Part shown: piece by piece, positions 1-10,651 of the stretch | Position numbering within the stretch: the stretch's first letter is position 1 | Layout of the letters: the number at the start of each line of letters is the position of its first letter | NCBI GenBank assembly: GCA_012798835.1 | Contig: JAAZML010000124.1 | Coordinates: 1 to 64,000 of the forward strand | DNA length: 64,000 nucleotides | Reading direction: 5' to 3' | Origin: Clostridium sp. | Lineage (GTDB): Bacteria; Bacillota; Clostridia; Acetivibrionales; Acetivibrionaceae | Notes under the pieces: generated by a model | Told to the model about the DNA's origin: nothing | What the model saw: only the letters and a program-made list of their open reading frames with translations | Databases searched by the model: none | Made by a program: the position numbers and the translations under genes

Positions 1-585
1 AATGTGAATTCATTAAAGACCCTTCCTAAAAGACAACTTCAGGCGGGTCTTGCTGAAGTAATAAAGCATGGAATAATACACGATATTGAATTTTTTGACT
101 ATATAGATAAAAACATAAGAAAAATATTTGAATTTGATGAAGTGGTTCTTCAATATATCACCAAAAGCAATTGTTCCATAAAAGGAGCAATTGTTGAGAA
201 GGATGAGCACGAAAGTGGGCTTAGGGCGATTCTTAATTTTGGACACACCATAGGACATGCTATTGAGACCGTTATGAATTTTGAATTTCTCCACGGGGAA
301 TGCGTATCCCTCGGGATGGTGGGGGCTTTTAAGATGGCAAAAAGTCTTGGCATGATAGATGAGGATAGTGTGCTAAGAGTAGTTAATACCCTAAAAAAGA
401 TTAGCTTGCCCACAAGACTCGAGGGCATTAATCCAGAAAAAGTATATAATCAGATGTTCTTTGATAAAAAAATAAGAGACGGAAAACTTGTTTTTGTGCT
501 ACCAAGAAAAGAGATAGGAAAGGTTATACAGTGCACAGTGGACGATGAAAACTTGATAAAAGATGCACTTGCCCAATTGGGGTAA
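1..585 (+). CDS. aroB: 3-dehydroquinate synthase, 3' portion (5' end outside window)
   Basis: Frame open from base 1; TLPKRQLQAGLAEVIKHGII, FGHTIGHAIE and HGECVSLGM motifs of AroB. Confidence 0.93.
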   Translation, partial: NVNSLKTLPKRQLQAGLAEVIKHGIIHDIEFFDYIDKNIRKIFEFDEVVLQYITKSNCSIKGAIVEKDEHESGLRAILNFGHTIGHAIETVMNFEFLHGECVSLGMVGAFKMAKSLGMIDEDSVLRVVNTLKKISLPTRLEGINPEKVYNQMFFDKKIRDGKLVFVLPRKEIGKVIQCTVDDENLIKDALAQLG

Positions 586-727
586 AGTCTAGGCAAGATG
601 AAAAAAAGCTTTATACTTGCAAATATGCTTGGGATAGACGCATTTCAAGTGGAAACTGGTCTTTTTTGCAGCATTTAGATTAATGTATATATGGCAAAAC
701 ATGATTTAATTTTTTGCCGTACCCGAT

Positions 728-769
728 CTAAAAAGGGTGTATGTAAATATAAACCACACACCCCTTTTA
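728..769. terminator. probable bidirectional terminator between aroB and the minus-strand ORF
   Basis: CTAAAAAGGGTGT ... ACACCCCTTTTAG inverted repeat with T-runs on both sides. Confidence 0.7.
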
Positions 770-778
770 GACAGGTTT

Positions 779-1084
779 TTAATCAAATTCGACCAATTTA
801 ATTTTATTGTCCCTTGCAAATTTTGCTATTTCTTGCTTGTACTGATCAAAATGTTTTTGATCCATTTGTTTTAGCAACAGTATTGGCGCATTTAAACCCT
901 CGGCACATATCTCTATTTTTTCGCTGGTTTTTTTTGAAAACAGTTTTGACTCGGTATAATAACCAAATCTTATTTCCTTAATTTGGTTATAGTTAAGAAA
1001 AACTGGTTTACCTTTGTTACCAACTACTGTTATTCCGGTCCAGTCTCTGTTGCATTCCATTAACCTGTTGTTACCCATAGTCAT
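779..1084 (-). CDS. hypothetical protein, about 101 aa (start MTMGNNRLM preferred)
   Basis: ORF 779..1123; the GGGAGGG Shine-Dalgarno just upstream of ATG at 1084 supports the shorter start. Confidence 0.6.
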   Translation of the reverse strand: MTMGNNRLMECNRDWTGITVVGNKGKPVFLNYNQIKEIRFGYYTESKLFSKKTSEKIEICAEGLNAPILLLKQMDQKHFDQYKQEIAKFARDNKIKLVEFD

Positions 1085-1544
1085 AATACATCCCTCCCTG
1101 TGGAACAAAAAAACATTAAACAAATGAAATAATAGAATTTGATTGTTTTTTTACAAAACTCTGTTTAAATTTATATACAAATACACTTCTAAGTTGCCGA
1201 AGAAGGTATGATATATAGCCCCTGGAATGGATTTAATGCCAAACAAAGCTGAACTGCGTTCAGGTACGTTTTTCCATAGATTAAATTATACTGAGAATAT
1301 ACATTAAAATAAAACTTTGCCCCTAATTCTATAAGATCCGAAACGGTAAGTACGAAGGTGTTAAACAAAACATACGTTATTAATAGCTGTATATTATAAT
1401 TATATCACATTTACTTTAAAAATGGCACTAACTATAGTATAATTATAAATTATTACATTAATATTATACTCTAAAGAGTAGGATGTTTAACACTATTTTT
1501 AAATAATATATTAATATACAATTATACGAAAGGAAAGATAACTG

Positions 1545-2423
1545 TTGAACAATAAAAACAAAGAATTGTTAAGTTGGCTTTTTGAAACCAATGCGGTGAG
1601 ATTATGCCCGCAAAATGCACCCTTTTGGTATACCTCGGGGAAAATAGGTCCTTATTATATTAATACACACTTTTTATATGGCAGCGAGGAAAAAGCCAAT
1701 AAACTTTTGGAATTTATCAATAAGGAAAAAGAAAATAAGATACAATGCCCCGGAAACATACTTGCGCAAACGTGGGAAAACTATGAAAGCAACGATATCT
1801 ACAGGGGCTTAATTGACAAAATGTATGATCTGATAAAAAGGAATATAGATATTGATGATATAACTTATATTTCTGGCGGGGAAAGAAGGGATTGGTTTTT
1901 TTCATTTACCATTGCAAAACTTCTAGACAAACCCCATATAGCAATATATAAGGATATGGATTTTGTAATCACAAACAATGGGAAGAGCGGGACTAAAAGA
2001 GACTTGAATGGGGGAAACGTCCTCCATGTTGCAGATCTTATCACCGAGGCATCAAGCTACCAAAGAGCATGGATTCCCGCTATAAAAAACAATGGCGGCA
2101 GTATGAAATGGAGCCTTGTAGTCATAGATAGAAAGCAGGGTGGGGGGGAACTTTTGAATTCGAACGGGATAGAATCCTTTTCGATGGTTAATATAGATAC
2201 TGCATTTTTTAGAAATATCTTTCAGTTGGGTATGATAAATAAAGCACAGTATAATATGGTGCAACAATATATATCCGAACCTGAAAAATCAATGGAAAGT
2301 TTTTTAAAAAAGAACCCAAAATTTTTACATGACTCCCTTCAATCAGAAGGAAAAGATAAAAAACGAGCAGAGCTTTGTCTGAATAAGGGGTTTTATGGAT
2401 TGGATACCAACTCAATCGGTTGA
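1545..2423 (+). CDS. orotate phosphoribosyltransferase-like (PRTase fold) protein
   Basis: N-terminal LFETNAVRLCPQNAPFWYTSGKIGPYYINTHFL resembles OPRT; YISGGERRDWFFSFTIAKLL and VLHVADLITEASS resemble PRTase motifs. Confidence 0.7.
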   Translation: MNNKNKELLSWLFETNAVRLCPQNAPFWYTSGKIGPYYINTHFLYGSEEKANKLLEFINKEKENKIQCPGNILAQTWENYESNDIYRGLIDKMYDLIKRNIDIDDITYISGGERRDWFFSFTIAKLLDKPHIAIYKDMDFVITNNGKSGTKRDLNGGNVLHVADLITEASSYQRAWIPAIKNNGGSMKWSLVVIDRKQGGGELLNSNGIESFSMVNIDTAFFRNIFQLGMINKAQYNMVQQYISEPEKSMESFLKKNPKFLHDSLQSEGKDKKRAELCLNKGFYGLDTNSIG

Positions 2424-2503
2424 GAAGACTCCCCTATTATAGATACAAATAAGTATTGTAACTTCGAAGGATTAAGACGGATATTTTACTGGAGGGTATT
2501 TAG

Positions 2504-3952
2504 TTGGAAGATACAAAGAAAAAAAAAGCCTTATGCGTTTCAGAAGATGAAATGATCCGACAAGAGCAGTTTATAGAAGAAATAAAACAGATTAATTACC
2601 AAAAGGAAATTGACGGCAAAACCAAAATGCTGTATCATTTGGTAACGCTGGGTTGTCAAATGAATGAGCATGATTCCGAAAAAATTGCGGGAATGCTCTC
2701 GAAGATGGGTTATGCGGAATCCGATGACGCAAAAAATAGCGATTTAGTAATATACAATACCTGTTGTGTTAGGGAAAATGCGGAGTTTAAGGTTTATGGT
2801 CATCTTGGTGAGCTAAAGCATCTAAAAAAGAAAAACCCCAATCTTATTATAGTTATATGTGGTTGTATGATGCAGCAGCCGGAAGTAGTTAAGCACATAA
2901 AGAAGACATATCGTCATGTCAACCTTATATTTGGAACACACAACCTTCACAGATTTCCCGAACTTCTTTATAATGCAATGGATTCAAAAACATTTTTAAC
3001 CGATGTTTGGGATATTAATGGATATATAGTTGAAGGCATGGCAGCAGAGAGAAAAGATGGAGTTAAGGCATGGGTCACTGTAATGTATGGATGCAATAAT
3101 TTTTGCTCCTACTGTATAGTGCCCTATGTACGCGGAAGGGAAAGAAGCCGAGAGATAGAAGACGTTGTTAATGAGGTAAGGACATTAGGTCATAATGACT
3201 TTAAGGAGATCACTTTGTTAGGACAAAACGTTAACTCCTACGGAAAGGATCTTCCTAAAAATATTACTTTTGCAGATTTGATCCGTAAAATTAACGAATT
3301 ACCGGGAATTGAGCGAATTAGATTTATGACATCCCACCCTAAGGATTTATCCGACGAATTGATCTACGCAATGAGGGATTGCGATAAAGTTTGCAAACAT
3401 TTACATCTTCCCTTTCAAGCAGGGAGCAGCCAAATTCTCAAAAAGATGAATAGGGGGTATACGAGGGAAGAGTATATAGGGCTTGTAGAAAAAATTAAAA
3501 AACATATTCCAGGTATATCCTTAACTACGGATATAATTGTAGGGTTTCCCGGAGAAACAGAAGAGGATTTTTCAAAAACTCTGGATATGATCGAAAGAAT
3601 AAGATTTGACAGCGCCTATACCTTTCTTTATTCGAAAAGGACAGGCACCCCAGCAGCGGAAATGGGGGAACAGGTTTTAGAAGAAATAAAAAAGGAGAGG
3701 TTCCAAAGGCTTCTTGGTTTGCAAAACAAAATTAGCAAAGAGTTAAATGGTGATTTTCTATATAAAACGGTTGAGGTGCTAGTTGAAGGTAAAAGTAAAA
3801 CCAATGAGAATTTTTATACGGGGAGAACGGGGGAAAATAAAATTTTAAATTTTAAAGGAGATAAAAACCTCGTAGGTAAACTCGTCAGGGTTAAGGTAGA
3901 CAGTGTTAAGACTTGGTCCCTTGAAGGAACAGTGTTGGGGGTTATAAAATAA
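2504..3952 (+). CDS. miaB: tRNA-2-methylthio-N6-dimethylallyladenosine synthase
   Basis: TLGCQMNEHDSEKIAGML; radical SAM CNNFCSYCIVPYVRGRERSR; C-terminal TRAM-like domain; TTG start. Confidence 0.97.
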   Translation: MEDTKKKKALCVSEDEMIRQEQFIEEIKQINYQKEIDGKTKMLYHLVTLGCQMNEHDSEKIAGMLSKMGYAESDDAKNSDLVIYNTCCVRENAEFKVYGHLGELKHLKKKNPNLIIVICGCMMQQPEVVKHIKKTYRHVNLIFGTHNLHRFPELLYNAMDSKTFLTDVWDINGYIVEGMAAERKDGVKAWVTVMYGCNNFCSYCIVPYVRGRERSREIEDVVNEVRTLGHNDFKEITLLGQNVNSYGKDLPKNITFADLIRKINELPGIERIRFMTSHPKDLSDELIYAMRDCDKVCKHLHLPFQAGSSQILKKMNRGYTREEYIGLVEKIKKHIPGISLTTDIIVGFPGETEEDFSKTLDMIERIRFDSAYTFLYSKRTGTPAAEMGEQVLEEIKKERFQRLLGLQNKISKELNGDFLYKTVEVLVEGKSKTNENFYTGRTGENKILNFKGDKNLVGKLVRVKVDSVKTWSLEGTVLGVIK

Positions 3953-4186
3953 AACCCCCAAGTTATACAAAAAAATATAATTTTCTATTTTGTAATTGGG
4001 AAGAATAAACGATAAATAATATAACAGAAGTTTTCCAAATGTTTATTGCCGAACATATGGGTTATTTTGAGGGACAATTTTGTGATACAATTACTACAGG
4101 ATGGCACAAAAGCAGAAGTTTAATTTACTAAGATAGTTGGTTTTTGTATAAAAGGGTTGCAGTAAAAAAACAAAGAGGTGATCAAT

Positions 4187-4567
4187 GTGGATATTCTTAC
4201 AAAGGCAAGGGAACTTGGCGAAATGATAGCTTCTTCGGATGAGATGGTTAGCTACAGAAAGTGGGAGGGAGGATTGGAAAGGGATCATAGGGCAAGGGCA
4301 ATATTCAAAGAATATCAATCATTACAGACTGAAATGATAATGGCAGCCCAAGAGGACATTGATAAAAACACCCTAGATTGCATTAAAGATAAATTATCAC
4401 TAAAATTTGATGAAGTAAATGAATGCGAGGTTATAAGGAATTATATTGATTCAAAGGATAAATTGGACAGACTTATTAAAAAAGTAAACGATGTGCTTGT
4501 ATACTCTATATCGGGTGATGATACATGTTCATCGCAGGGCTGTGACACATGCGGTGGGTGTAGATAA
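4187..4567 (+). CDS. YlbF/YmcA (RicA/RicF) family protein with Cys-rich C-terminus
   Basis: VDILTKARELGEMIASSDEMVSYRKWE matches the YlbF/YmcA family; position next to miaB; GAGGTG RBS before GTG at 4187; ends CSSQGCDTCGGCR. Confidence 0.8.
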   Translation: MDILTKARELGEMIASSDEMVSYRKWEGGLERDHRARAIFKEYQSLQTEMIMAAQEDIDKNTLDCIKDKLSLKFDEVNECEVIRNYIDSKDKLDRLIKKVNDVLVYSISGDDTCSSQGCDTCGGCR

Positions 4568-4591
4568 TTATAATTTGTAGGTGGGGTAATA

Positions 4592-7204
4592 ATGACTAAG
4601 TTGACACCAATGATGCAGCAGTATATGGAAATAAAGGAACAGTATAATGATTGCATCCTTTTTTTCAGGCTGGGGGATTTTTATGAAATGTTTTTTTCTG
4701 ATGCGAAGACAGCATCAAGGGAACTTGAAATAGCCCTTACAGGTAGGGAATGCGGGCTTGGGGAAAGAGCCCCCATGTGCGGGGTTCCTTTTCATTCCTC
4801 TGATTCGTATATTTCAAAACTAGTTGATAAAGGCTATAAAGTGGCAATCTGTGAGCAGGTAGGTGATCCAGTATCTGCAAAGGGACTTGTAAAAAGAGAG
4901 GTCATAAGGGTTGTAACACCCGGGACAGTAACAGATATCACCATGCTGGATGAAAGAAAGAATAATTATCTTATGTCGATCTATAAAAGAAAGTGTTTTT
5001 ACGGAGTTGCTTTTGTAGATCTCACAACAGGCGAATTTTTTTCGACCAACATTACTTTTGGCAACACAACGGACAAACTTATGGATGAGATCGCCAAGTT
5101 TTCGCCCAGTGAGGTCGTCATAAACAAAGAGCTCCAAAACGATGGGGAAGTTATCTCCAAATTAAAGAAAAGATTTAATCTATATATATCAAATGTAGAC
5201 GAAGGGTTATTTTGTAAGGACTATTCTATCGATAAAATAAAGAAGTATTTTCAAGATCACGAAGTGGAGGAAGATACCATTGATTTGTTTGTTAATGCAT
5301 CGGGGGCTCTTTTAGGGTATCTTGAGCAAACCCAAAAGGCCAATCTTGGACATATCCGTAATTTTAACATGTATAAAGTTGAAGAATATATGGTTTTGGA
5401 TCTATCCACTAGAAGGAACCTTGAATTAACGGAAACTATGCGAGAAAAAAGTCGAAGGGGATCGGTGCTTTGGGTTTTGGATAGGACAATCACCTCGATG
5501 GGCGGACGAAAGCTAAGAAAATGGATAGAGCAGCCCCTTATAAATATTCACGACATAAATGATAGATTGCAGGCAGTAAGTGAGTTCAAAGAGAAATACA
5601 TGCTAAGGATGGAGTTGCGTGAGCTTTTAAAATTGGTATATGATATAGAAAGGTTAATGAGCAAGATTATTCTAGGTTCTGCCAATTGCCGTGATCTGAT
5701 ATCTATCAAAACTTCTATTGGGCAGGTTCCCCACATAAAAGCATTGATGGAGAAAGCCCAGACATCCCTCAACGCGTTTAGCTACAATCAGCTCGACGAT
5801 CTTTCAGATATCTACGAGCTTATCGAACGCTCCATAGTTGATGAGCCACCCGTTTCAGTAAAAGAGGGTGGGATTATAAAAGTGGGCTACAATAAGGAAA
5901 TCGATAGATTAAAAAGTGCATCTAAGGACGGTAGAGGGTGGATTTTAGAACTTGAAAGCAGGGAAAAAGAGCGTACGGGTATAAAAAATTTAAAGGTGGG
6001 GTTTAATAGGGTTTTTGGATATTACATTGAAATAACAAAATCATATTATTCCCAAGTACCAAAGGATTATATAAGGAAACAAACCCTTGCAAATTGCGAA
6101 AGATACATAACACAGGAATTAAAAGAAATCGAGGATACTGTGTTGGATGCGGAAGATAAACTTACCGCCCTTGAATATAATGAATTTGTAAATATTAGAG
6201 ATAAAATTGCAAAGGAAATAACCCGAATGAAACAAACGGCACATGGACTTTCCCGAATTGATGTTTTGTGTTCTTTGGCAGAGGTTGCGGATAGGGAAAG
6301 CTATGTTATGCCCCAGATAACCGAAGACGGCCAAGTTAAAATATGTGACGGAAGGCATCCGGTAGTAGAAAAAATGGTGGGGCAGGGGGAATTCGTTCCT
6401 AATGACACTCACCTAAACACAAAAAATGATCAAATAGCGATTATCACGGGACCGAATATGGCTGGAAAGTCCACATACCTAAGGCAGGTTGCATTGATTG
6501 TGCTAATGGCGCAGATTGGTAGTTTTGTGCCCGCCCAAAGTGCATATATTGGTATAGTGGACAGGATATTTACAAGGGTTGGTGCATCGGATGATTTGGC
6601 ATCGGGTCAGAGTACCTTTATGGTTGAGATGTCGGAGGTTGCAAACATACTGAAAAATGCCACTTCTAAAAGTCTTTTGATTCTTGACGAAATAGGCAGG
6701 GGCACAAGTACCTATGATGGTTTGAGTATAGCTTGGTCGGTAATTGAATTTTTATCAGAAAAGATTGGTGCAAAGACACTCTTTGCAACCCATTACCATG
6801 AGTTAACTGAATTGGAAGAGGAAATGGACAGTGTAAAGAATTATTGCATATCGGTCAAAGAAGAAGGGGAGGATATCATTTTTTTAAGGAAAATACTAAG
6901 GGGTGGGGCCAACAATAGCTATGGTGTACAGGTGGCAAGGTTGGCAGGGGTGCCGGATATGGTTATTGTGAGGGCAAACGAACTGCTGAAGGAATTAAAA
7001 GATGCTGATATCGCAGGAAAAAAAAGCCGACCTAGAAAAGGACAAAAAGTAATTGGGGGACAGCTCGATGTTTTTTCCTTTAATGCAGCACAAAGGAGCC
7101 ATGATAAAATTTTAAATGAAATAAAAAGTATTGATGTTTCGACACTTACACCTTTGGATGCGCTAAATATGATATATAATCTTCAAAAAAAGATTAGGGA
7201 ATAA
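4592..7204 (+). CDS. mutS: DNA mismatch repair protein MutS
   Basis: TPMMQQYMEIKEQYNDCILFFRLGDFYEMF; Walker A TGPNMAGKSTYLRQ; LDEIGRGTSTYDGLSIAW. Confidence 0.99.
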   Translation: MTKLTPMMQQYMEIKEQYNDCILFFRLGDFYEMFFSDAKTASRELEIALTGRECGLGERAPMCGVPFHSSDSYISKLVDKGYKVAICEQVGDPVSAKGLVKREVIRVVTPGTVTDITMLDERKNNYLMSIYKRKCFYGVAFVDLTTGEFFSTNITFGNTTDKLMDEIAKFSPSEVVINKELQNDGEVISKLKKRFNLYISNVDEGLFCKDYSIDKIKKYFQDHEVEEDTIDLFVNASGALLGYLEQTQKANLGHIRNFNMYKVEEYMVLDLSTRRNLELTETMREKSRRGSVLWVLDRTITSMGGRKLRKWIEQPLINIHDINDRLQAVSEFKEKYMLRMELRELLKLVYDIERLMSKIILGSANCRDLISIKTSIGQVPHIKALMEKAQTSLNAFSYNQLDDLSDIYELIERSIVDEPPVSVKEGGIIKVGYNKEIDRLKSASKDGRGWILELESREKERTGIKNLKVGFNRVFGYYIEITKSYYSQVPKDYIRKQTLANCERYITQELKEIEDTVLDAEDKLTALEYNEFVNIRDKIAKEITRMKQTAHGLSRIDVLCSLAEVADRESYVMPQITEDGQVKICDGRHPVVEKMVGQGEFVPNDTHLNTKNDQIAIITGPNMAGKSTYLRQVALIVLMAQIGSFVPAQSAYIGIVDRIFTRVGASDDLASGQSTFMVEMSEVANILKNATSKSLLILDEIGRGTSTYDGLSIAWSVIEFLSEKIGAKTLFATHYHELTELEEEMDSVKNYCISVKEEGEDIIFLRKILRGGANNSYGVQVARLAGVPDMVIVRANELLKELKDADIAGKKSRPRKGQKVIGGQLDVFSFNAAQRSHDKILNEIKSIDVSTLTPLDALNMIYNLQKKIRE

Positions 7205-7262
7205 AGATTTTTATAATGGGTTTTTACCCCGATAGAATAATTCCAATACGAGAGGGTTTTAT

Positions 7263-9161
7263 ATGGGTAAGATTGTAATTCTTGATGAGAACACTTCAAA
7301 TCAAATAGCTGCGGGCGAAGTGGTAGAAAGACCCGCTTCGGTTGTAAAAGAGCTTGTGGAGAACTCTATTGATGCGGGCGCAAACTCTATATCGGTAGAG
7401 ATAAGTAATGGAGGGATAAGCCTTATTAAGGTTATGGATAACGGCAAGGGTTTTGCTGCGGATGATATGGAAATAGCTTTTGAGAGACATTCTACCAGTA
7501 AAATCAGAAATGCAAACGATTTAGAAACCGTTATTACCCTTGGTTTTAGGGGTGAAGCACTTGCAAGCATTGCTTCGGTCTCGACGGTGGAGTTAACCTC
7601 TAGACAGGCCGATAGTGATTTTGGAAGATACATTAGGATTCAGGGGGGCACAGTTTTAGAGTCTAGAAAAACAGGGTGTCCTGCCGGTACCACCTTTATT
7701 GTCCGAGAGCTCTTTTACAATACACCTGCAAGATTTAAATTCCTAAAAAAAGATTCCACGGAGGCAAGACATGTATCCGATATAGTAAGCCGGGTAGCCC
7801 TGGGCAACCCCCATATATCTTTTAGATGCCTGAACAACAAAAACACCGTTATCCATACCCCGGGCAATAATGACATCCTAAGTGCTATATTCAGCTTATA
7901 TGGAAACGATATTGCAAAAAAGTGTATAGAGGTTTCCCATATCGATGAAAAGATTGAAATATGGGGATATATTGGAAGACCTGAGATATCCAGAGCCAAC
8001 AGAAATCACCAATCAATTTACTTAAACGGCAGGTATATAAAAAGTAAAATTATATCTGCTGCCATCGATCAAGCCTATAAAACCCATCTTCTTAAAAATA
8101 AACATCCCTTTGTTGTGCTATACATAAAACTAAACCCTATGCTGGTTGATGTTAATGTTCACCCTGCAAAAACACAAGTAAGATTCTCGGGAGAACAAGA
8201 TATATTCAGAAGCGTTTATCATGCCATAAACGATACTCTGTTGGGTAAATCCCAAATCAGAAATGTTGCACTAAATGAAAATAGAAAGGATTATTTTGCT
8301 TTCGAAGAAACAAAAATATCGAAGGAAAACTGCATACAGCAAAAGTTGGATACAATAAAGAAAAAAAGGGAGATTACCTCTCCCCCAAAACATATCGCAG
8401 ACGAGAAAACTCCCATAGATACCGGTACTATATTCAATAGTTCTAAACCCCGAAAGGATATGGGGAAGGATAATATAAGCAACCTGACAAATAAAGAAGA
8501 AATCAAAAGGGAGCCAAAATCTAGGGAAGTTTCAAATATGGAGCAAATAGAAAATGCCACAGAACACACTTTAGAAGATATATTCAACAATTCAATTATC
8601 ATAGGCCAGGCTTTTTCTACATATATTCTGCTTCAAAGCAACGATAGGCTAATTCTTGTTGATCAGCATGCAGCCCATGAGAGAGTAATGTTTGAGAAAA
8701 TTAGGAATAGGTACAAAAAAGCGGAGGATATGGCGCAGTATTTACTGACATCATTAATCATTGAGCTTACCAATCAAGAAAGCGATTTTGTAAAGGAAAA
8801 AACAGAGCTATTGAAAAAACTCGGGTTTATTTTTGAGAGCTTTGGAAACAATTCAATTATACTGCGTTCAGTGCCGATTGACATCGGTGAAGGAGGTATT
8901 CGGGAGGCCTTTTTAGAAATAATTGATCTTCTAATGTCAAAGGGCAGAATGGAGGTCGAGGGGGTAGAGGATGAAATACTCTATCGTATTGCATGTAAGT
9001 CGGCAATAAAAGCAAATAAAAGGCTTAACGAAAAAGAAATCAGGGCCTTGCTGGACTCTCTTGCAACACTTGAAAATCCATATACTTGTCCCCATGGTCG
9101 GCCGACAATAATAAAAATAAACCGCCGCGAACTTGAAAAGATGTTTAAACGTATCGTATAA
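7263..9161 (+). CDS. mutL: DNA mismatch repair protein MutL
   Basis: NQIAAGEVVERPASVVKELVENSIDAGA; C-terminal DQHAAHERVMFEK. Confidence 0.99.
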   Translation: MGKIVILDENTSNQIAAGEVVERPASVVKELVENSIDAGANSISVEISNGGISLIKVMDNGKGFAADDMEIAFERHSTSKIRNANDLETVITLGFRGEALASIASVSTVELTSRQADSDFGRYIRIQGGTVLESRKTGCPAGTTFIVRELFYNTPARFKFLKKDSTEARHVSDIVSRVALGNPHISFRCLNNKNTVIHTPGNNDILSAIFSLYGNDIAKKCIEVSHIDEKIEIWGYIGRPEISRANRNHQSIYLNGRYIKSKIISAAIDQAYKTHLLKNKHPFVVLYIKLNPMLVDVNVHPAKTQVRFSGEQDIFRSVYHAINDTLLGKSQIRNVALNENRKDYFAFEETKISKENCIQQKLDTIKKKREITSPPKHIADEKTPIDTGTIFNSSKPRKDMGKDNISNLTNKEEIKREPKSREVSNMEQIENATEHTLEDIFNNSIIIGQAFSTYILLQSNDRLILVDQHAAHERVMFEKIRNRYKKAEDMAQYLLTSLIIELTNQESDFVKEKTELLKKLGFIFESFGNNSIILRSVPIDIGEGGIREAFLEIIDLLMSKGRMEVEGVEDEILYRIACKSAIKANKRLNEKEIRALLDSLATLENPYTCPHGRPTIIKINRRELEKMFKRIV

Positions 9162-9204
9162 TTTATAAAACACATAGTCAATGCAACCGAATTGGAGGTT
9201 AGAT

Positions 9205-10146
9205 TTGGGTAACGTAATTGTAATAGTGGGTCCTACCGCATCGGGGAAGACAAAACTATCGATAGAACTCGCCAAAAAAATTGATGGGGAGATTATTTCG
9301 GCCGATTCGATGCAGGTTTATAAATTTATGGACATTGGCACAGCCAAGCCAAGTAATAGGGAAAAGCAGGGTATAAAACATTATCTTATTAATGAAATAA
9401 CACCGGACGTGGAATTCAGCCTTGCAAGATTTAAGGATCTTTCCCTAAAATATATAGATAAAATTTTAGGGAAGGGAAAAACCCCGATAGTAGTCGGAGG
9501 CACGGGTCTTTATATAAATTCATTAATATTTAACTTAGATTTTTCCGATACAATATGTGATTGGGAACTAAGAAAAAAGCTTACCCTTGAGGCACAGGAA
9601 AAAGGCAATGAATATCTCCACAATAAATTAAGGCAAATTGATCCTGCAGCTGCAGATAAAATACATAAAAATAATGTAAAAAGGGTTGTGCGGGCAATTG
9701 AAGTATACAATTATACCAATAAGCCAATTTCTGTTCATCAAAAGGAATCAAGAAAAAAACCGCCCATACATAACTTTATATTGCTGGGAATTAGGATGGA
9801 TAGGCAAAGGCTTTACGAGAGGATAAACAAACGCGTAGACCTAATGCTAGAAAAAGGCCTGATAAGTGAAGTTAAAGGTCTTGTAGAAAATGGATACGAC
9901 AAAAATGCGATCGCCATGCAGGGGTTAGGCTACAAGGAGATCTTGGCATATTTGAGAAAAGAGCTGACCTTAGGCGAAGCTGTTGAAATTTTAAAAAGGG
10001 ATACGAGAAGATATGCCAAGCGTCAGATTACATGGTTTAAAAGGTTCCAGGATATATACTGGATCGATGGGGATGAATATCTAAACCAAGACGAAACATT
10101 CAAAAAAATTAAACATTATCTTGCAAGCTATGGCATTTTCTTGTAG
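9205..10146 (+). CDS. miaA: tRNA dimethylallyltransferase
   Basis: VIVGPTASGKTKLSIELAKKIDGEIISADSMQVYKFMDIGTAKP; GGAGG followed by TTG at 9205 is the likely start of ORF 9181..10146. Confidence 0.97.
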   Translation: MGNVIVIVGPTASGKTKLSIELAKKIDGEIISADSMQVYKFMDIGTAKPSNREKQGIKHYLINEITPDVEFSLARFKDLSLKYIDKILGKGKTPIVVGGTGLYINSLIFNLDFSDTICDWELRKKLTLEAQEKGNEYLHNKLRQIDPAAADKIHKNNVKRVVRAIEVYNYTNKPISVHQKESRKKPPIHNFILLGIRMDRQRLYERINKRVDLMLEKGLISEVKGLVENGYDKNAIAMQGLGYKEILAYLRKELTLGEAVEILKRDTRRYAKRQITWFKRFQDIYWIDGDEYLNQDETFKKIKHYLASYGIFL

Positions 10147-10307
10147 AATATAGACAGCGGGGTTTAAAATGATATTCTCGCCATCCTTAAATGCTCCATA
10201 AATATTCTGTTCTGTAGAAATTTAATAGATTCTACAGTTGTTTAATTCGCTTTATGAATATGTTTTAAAATAAAGATAAAAAAGCTAGAATCGAAGGAGG
10301 ATTATCT

Positions 10308-10553
10308 GTGGTTAAAACTAACATTAATCTGCAAGACGTTTTTCTTAATCAGGTGAGGAAAGAGCGTATTCCCGTAACTGTTTACCTTACTAATGGATTT
10401 CAGTTAAAGGGGCTGGTAAAGGGGTTTGATAACTTTACAGTAGTTTTGGATACCGAGGGAAGGCAACAGCTTATATACAAGCATGCAATTTCAACCATTA
10501 GCCCAATGAAGCTTGTAAACCTTATATTTAGCGATACTAGGAAAGAATCGTAA
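10308..10553 (+). CDS. hfq: RNA chaperone Hfq
   Basis: [42 protein letters not shown] ... [11 protein letters not shown]. Confidence 0.98.
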   Translation: MVKTNINLQDVFLNQVRKERIPVTVYLTNGFQLKGLVKGFDNFTVVLDTEGRQQLIYKHAISTISPMKLVNLIFSDTRKES

Positions 10554-10572
10554 AGATAAACAAAATGCCGTA

Positions 10573-10608
10573 ACATTAGGGATATAAAGGTTTTTATATC
10601 CCTAATGG
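10573..10608. terminator. stem-loop between convergent hfq and glycosyltransferase genes
   Basis: CATTAGGGATATAAA ... TTATATCCCTAATG inverted repeat. Confidence 0.5.
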
Positions 10609-10651
10609 CTTTGTGAAGGAAAATATATGCAAACAATAAAGAATTCTAATC

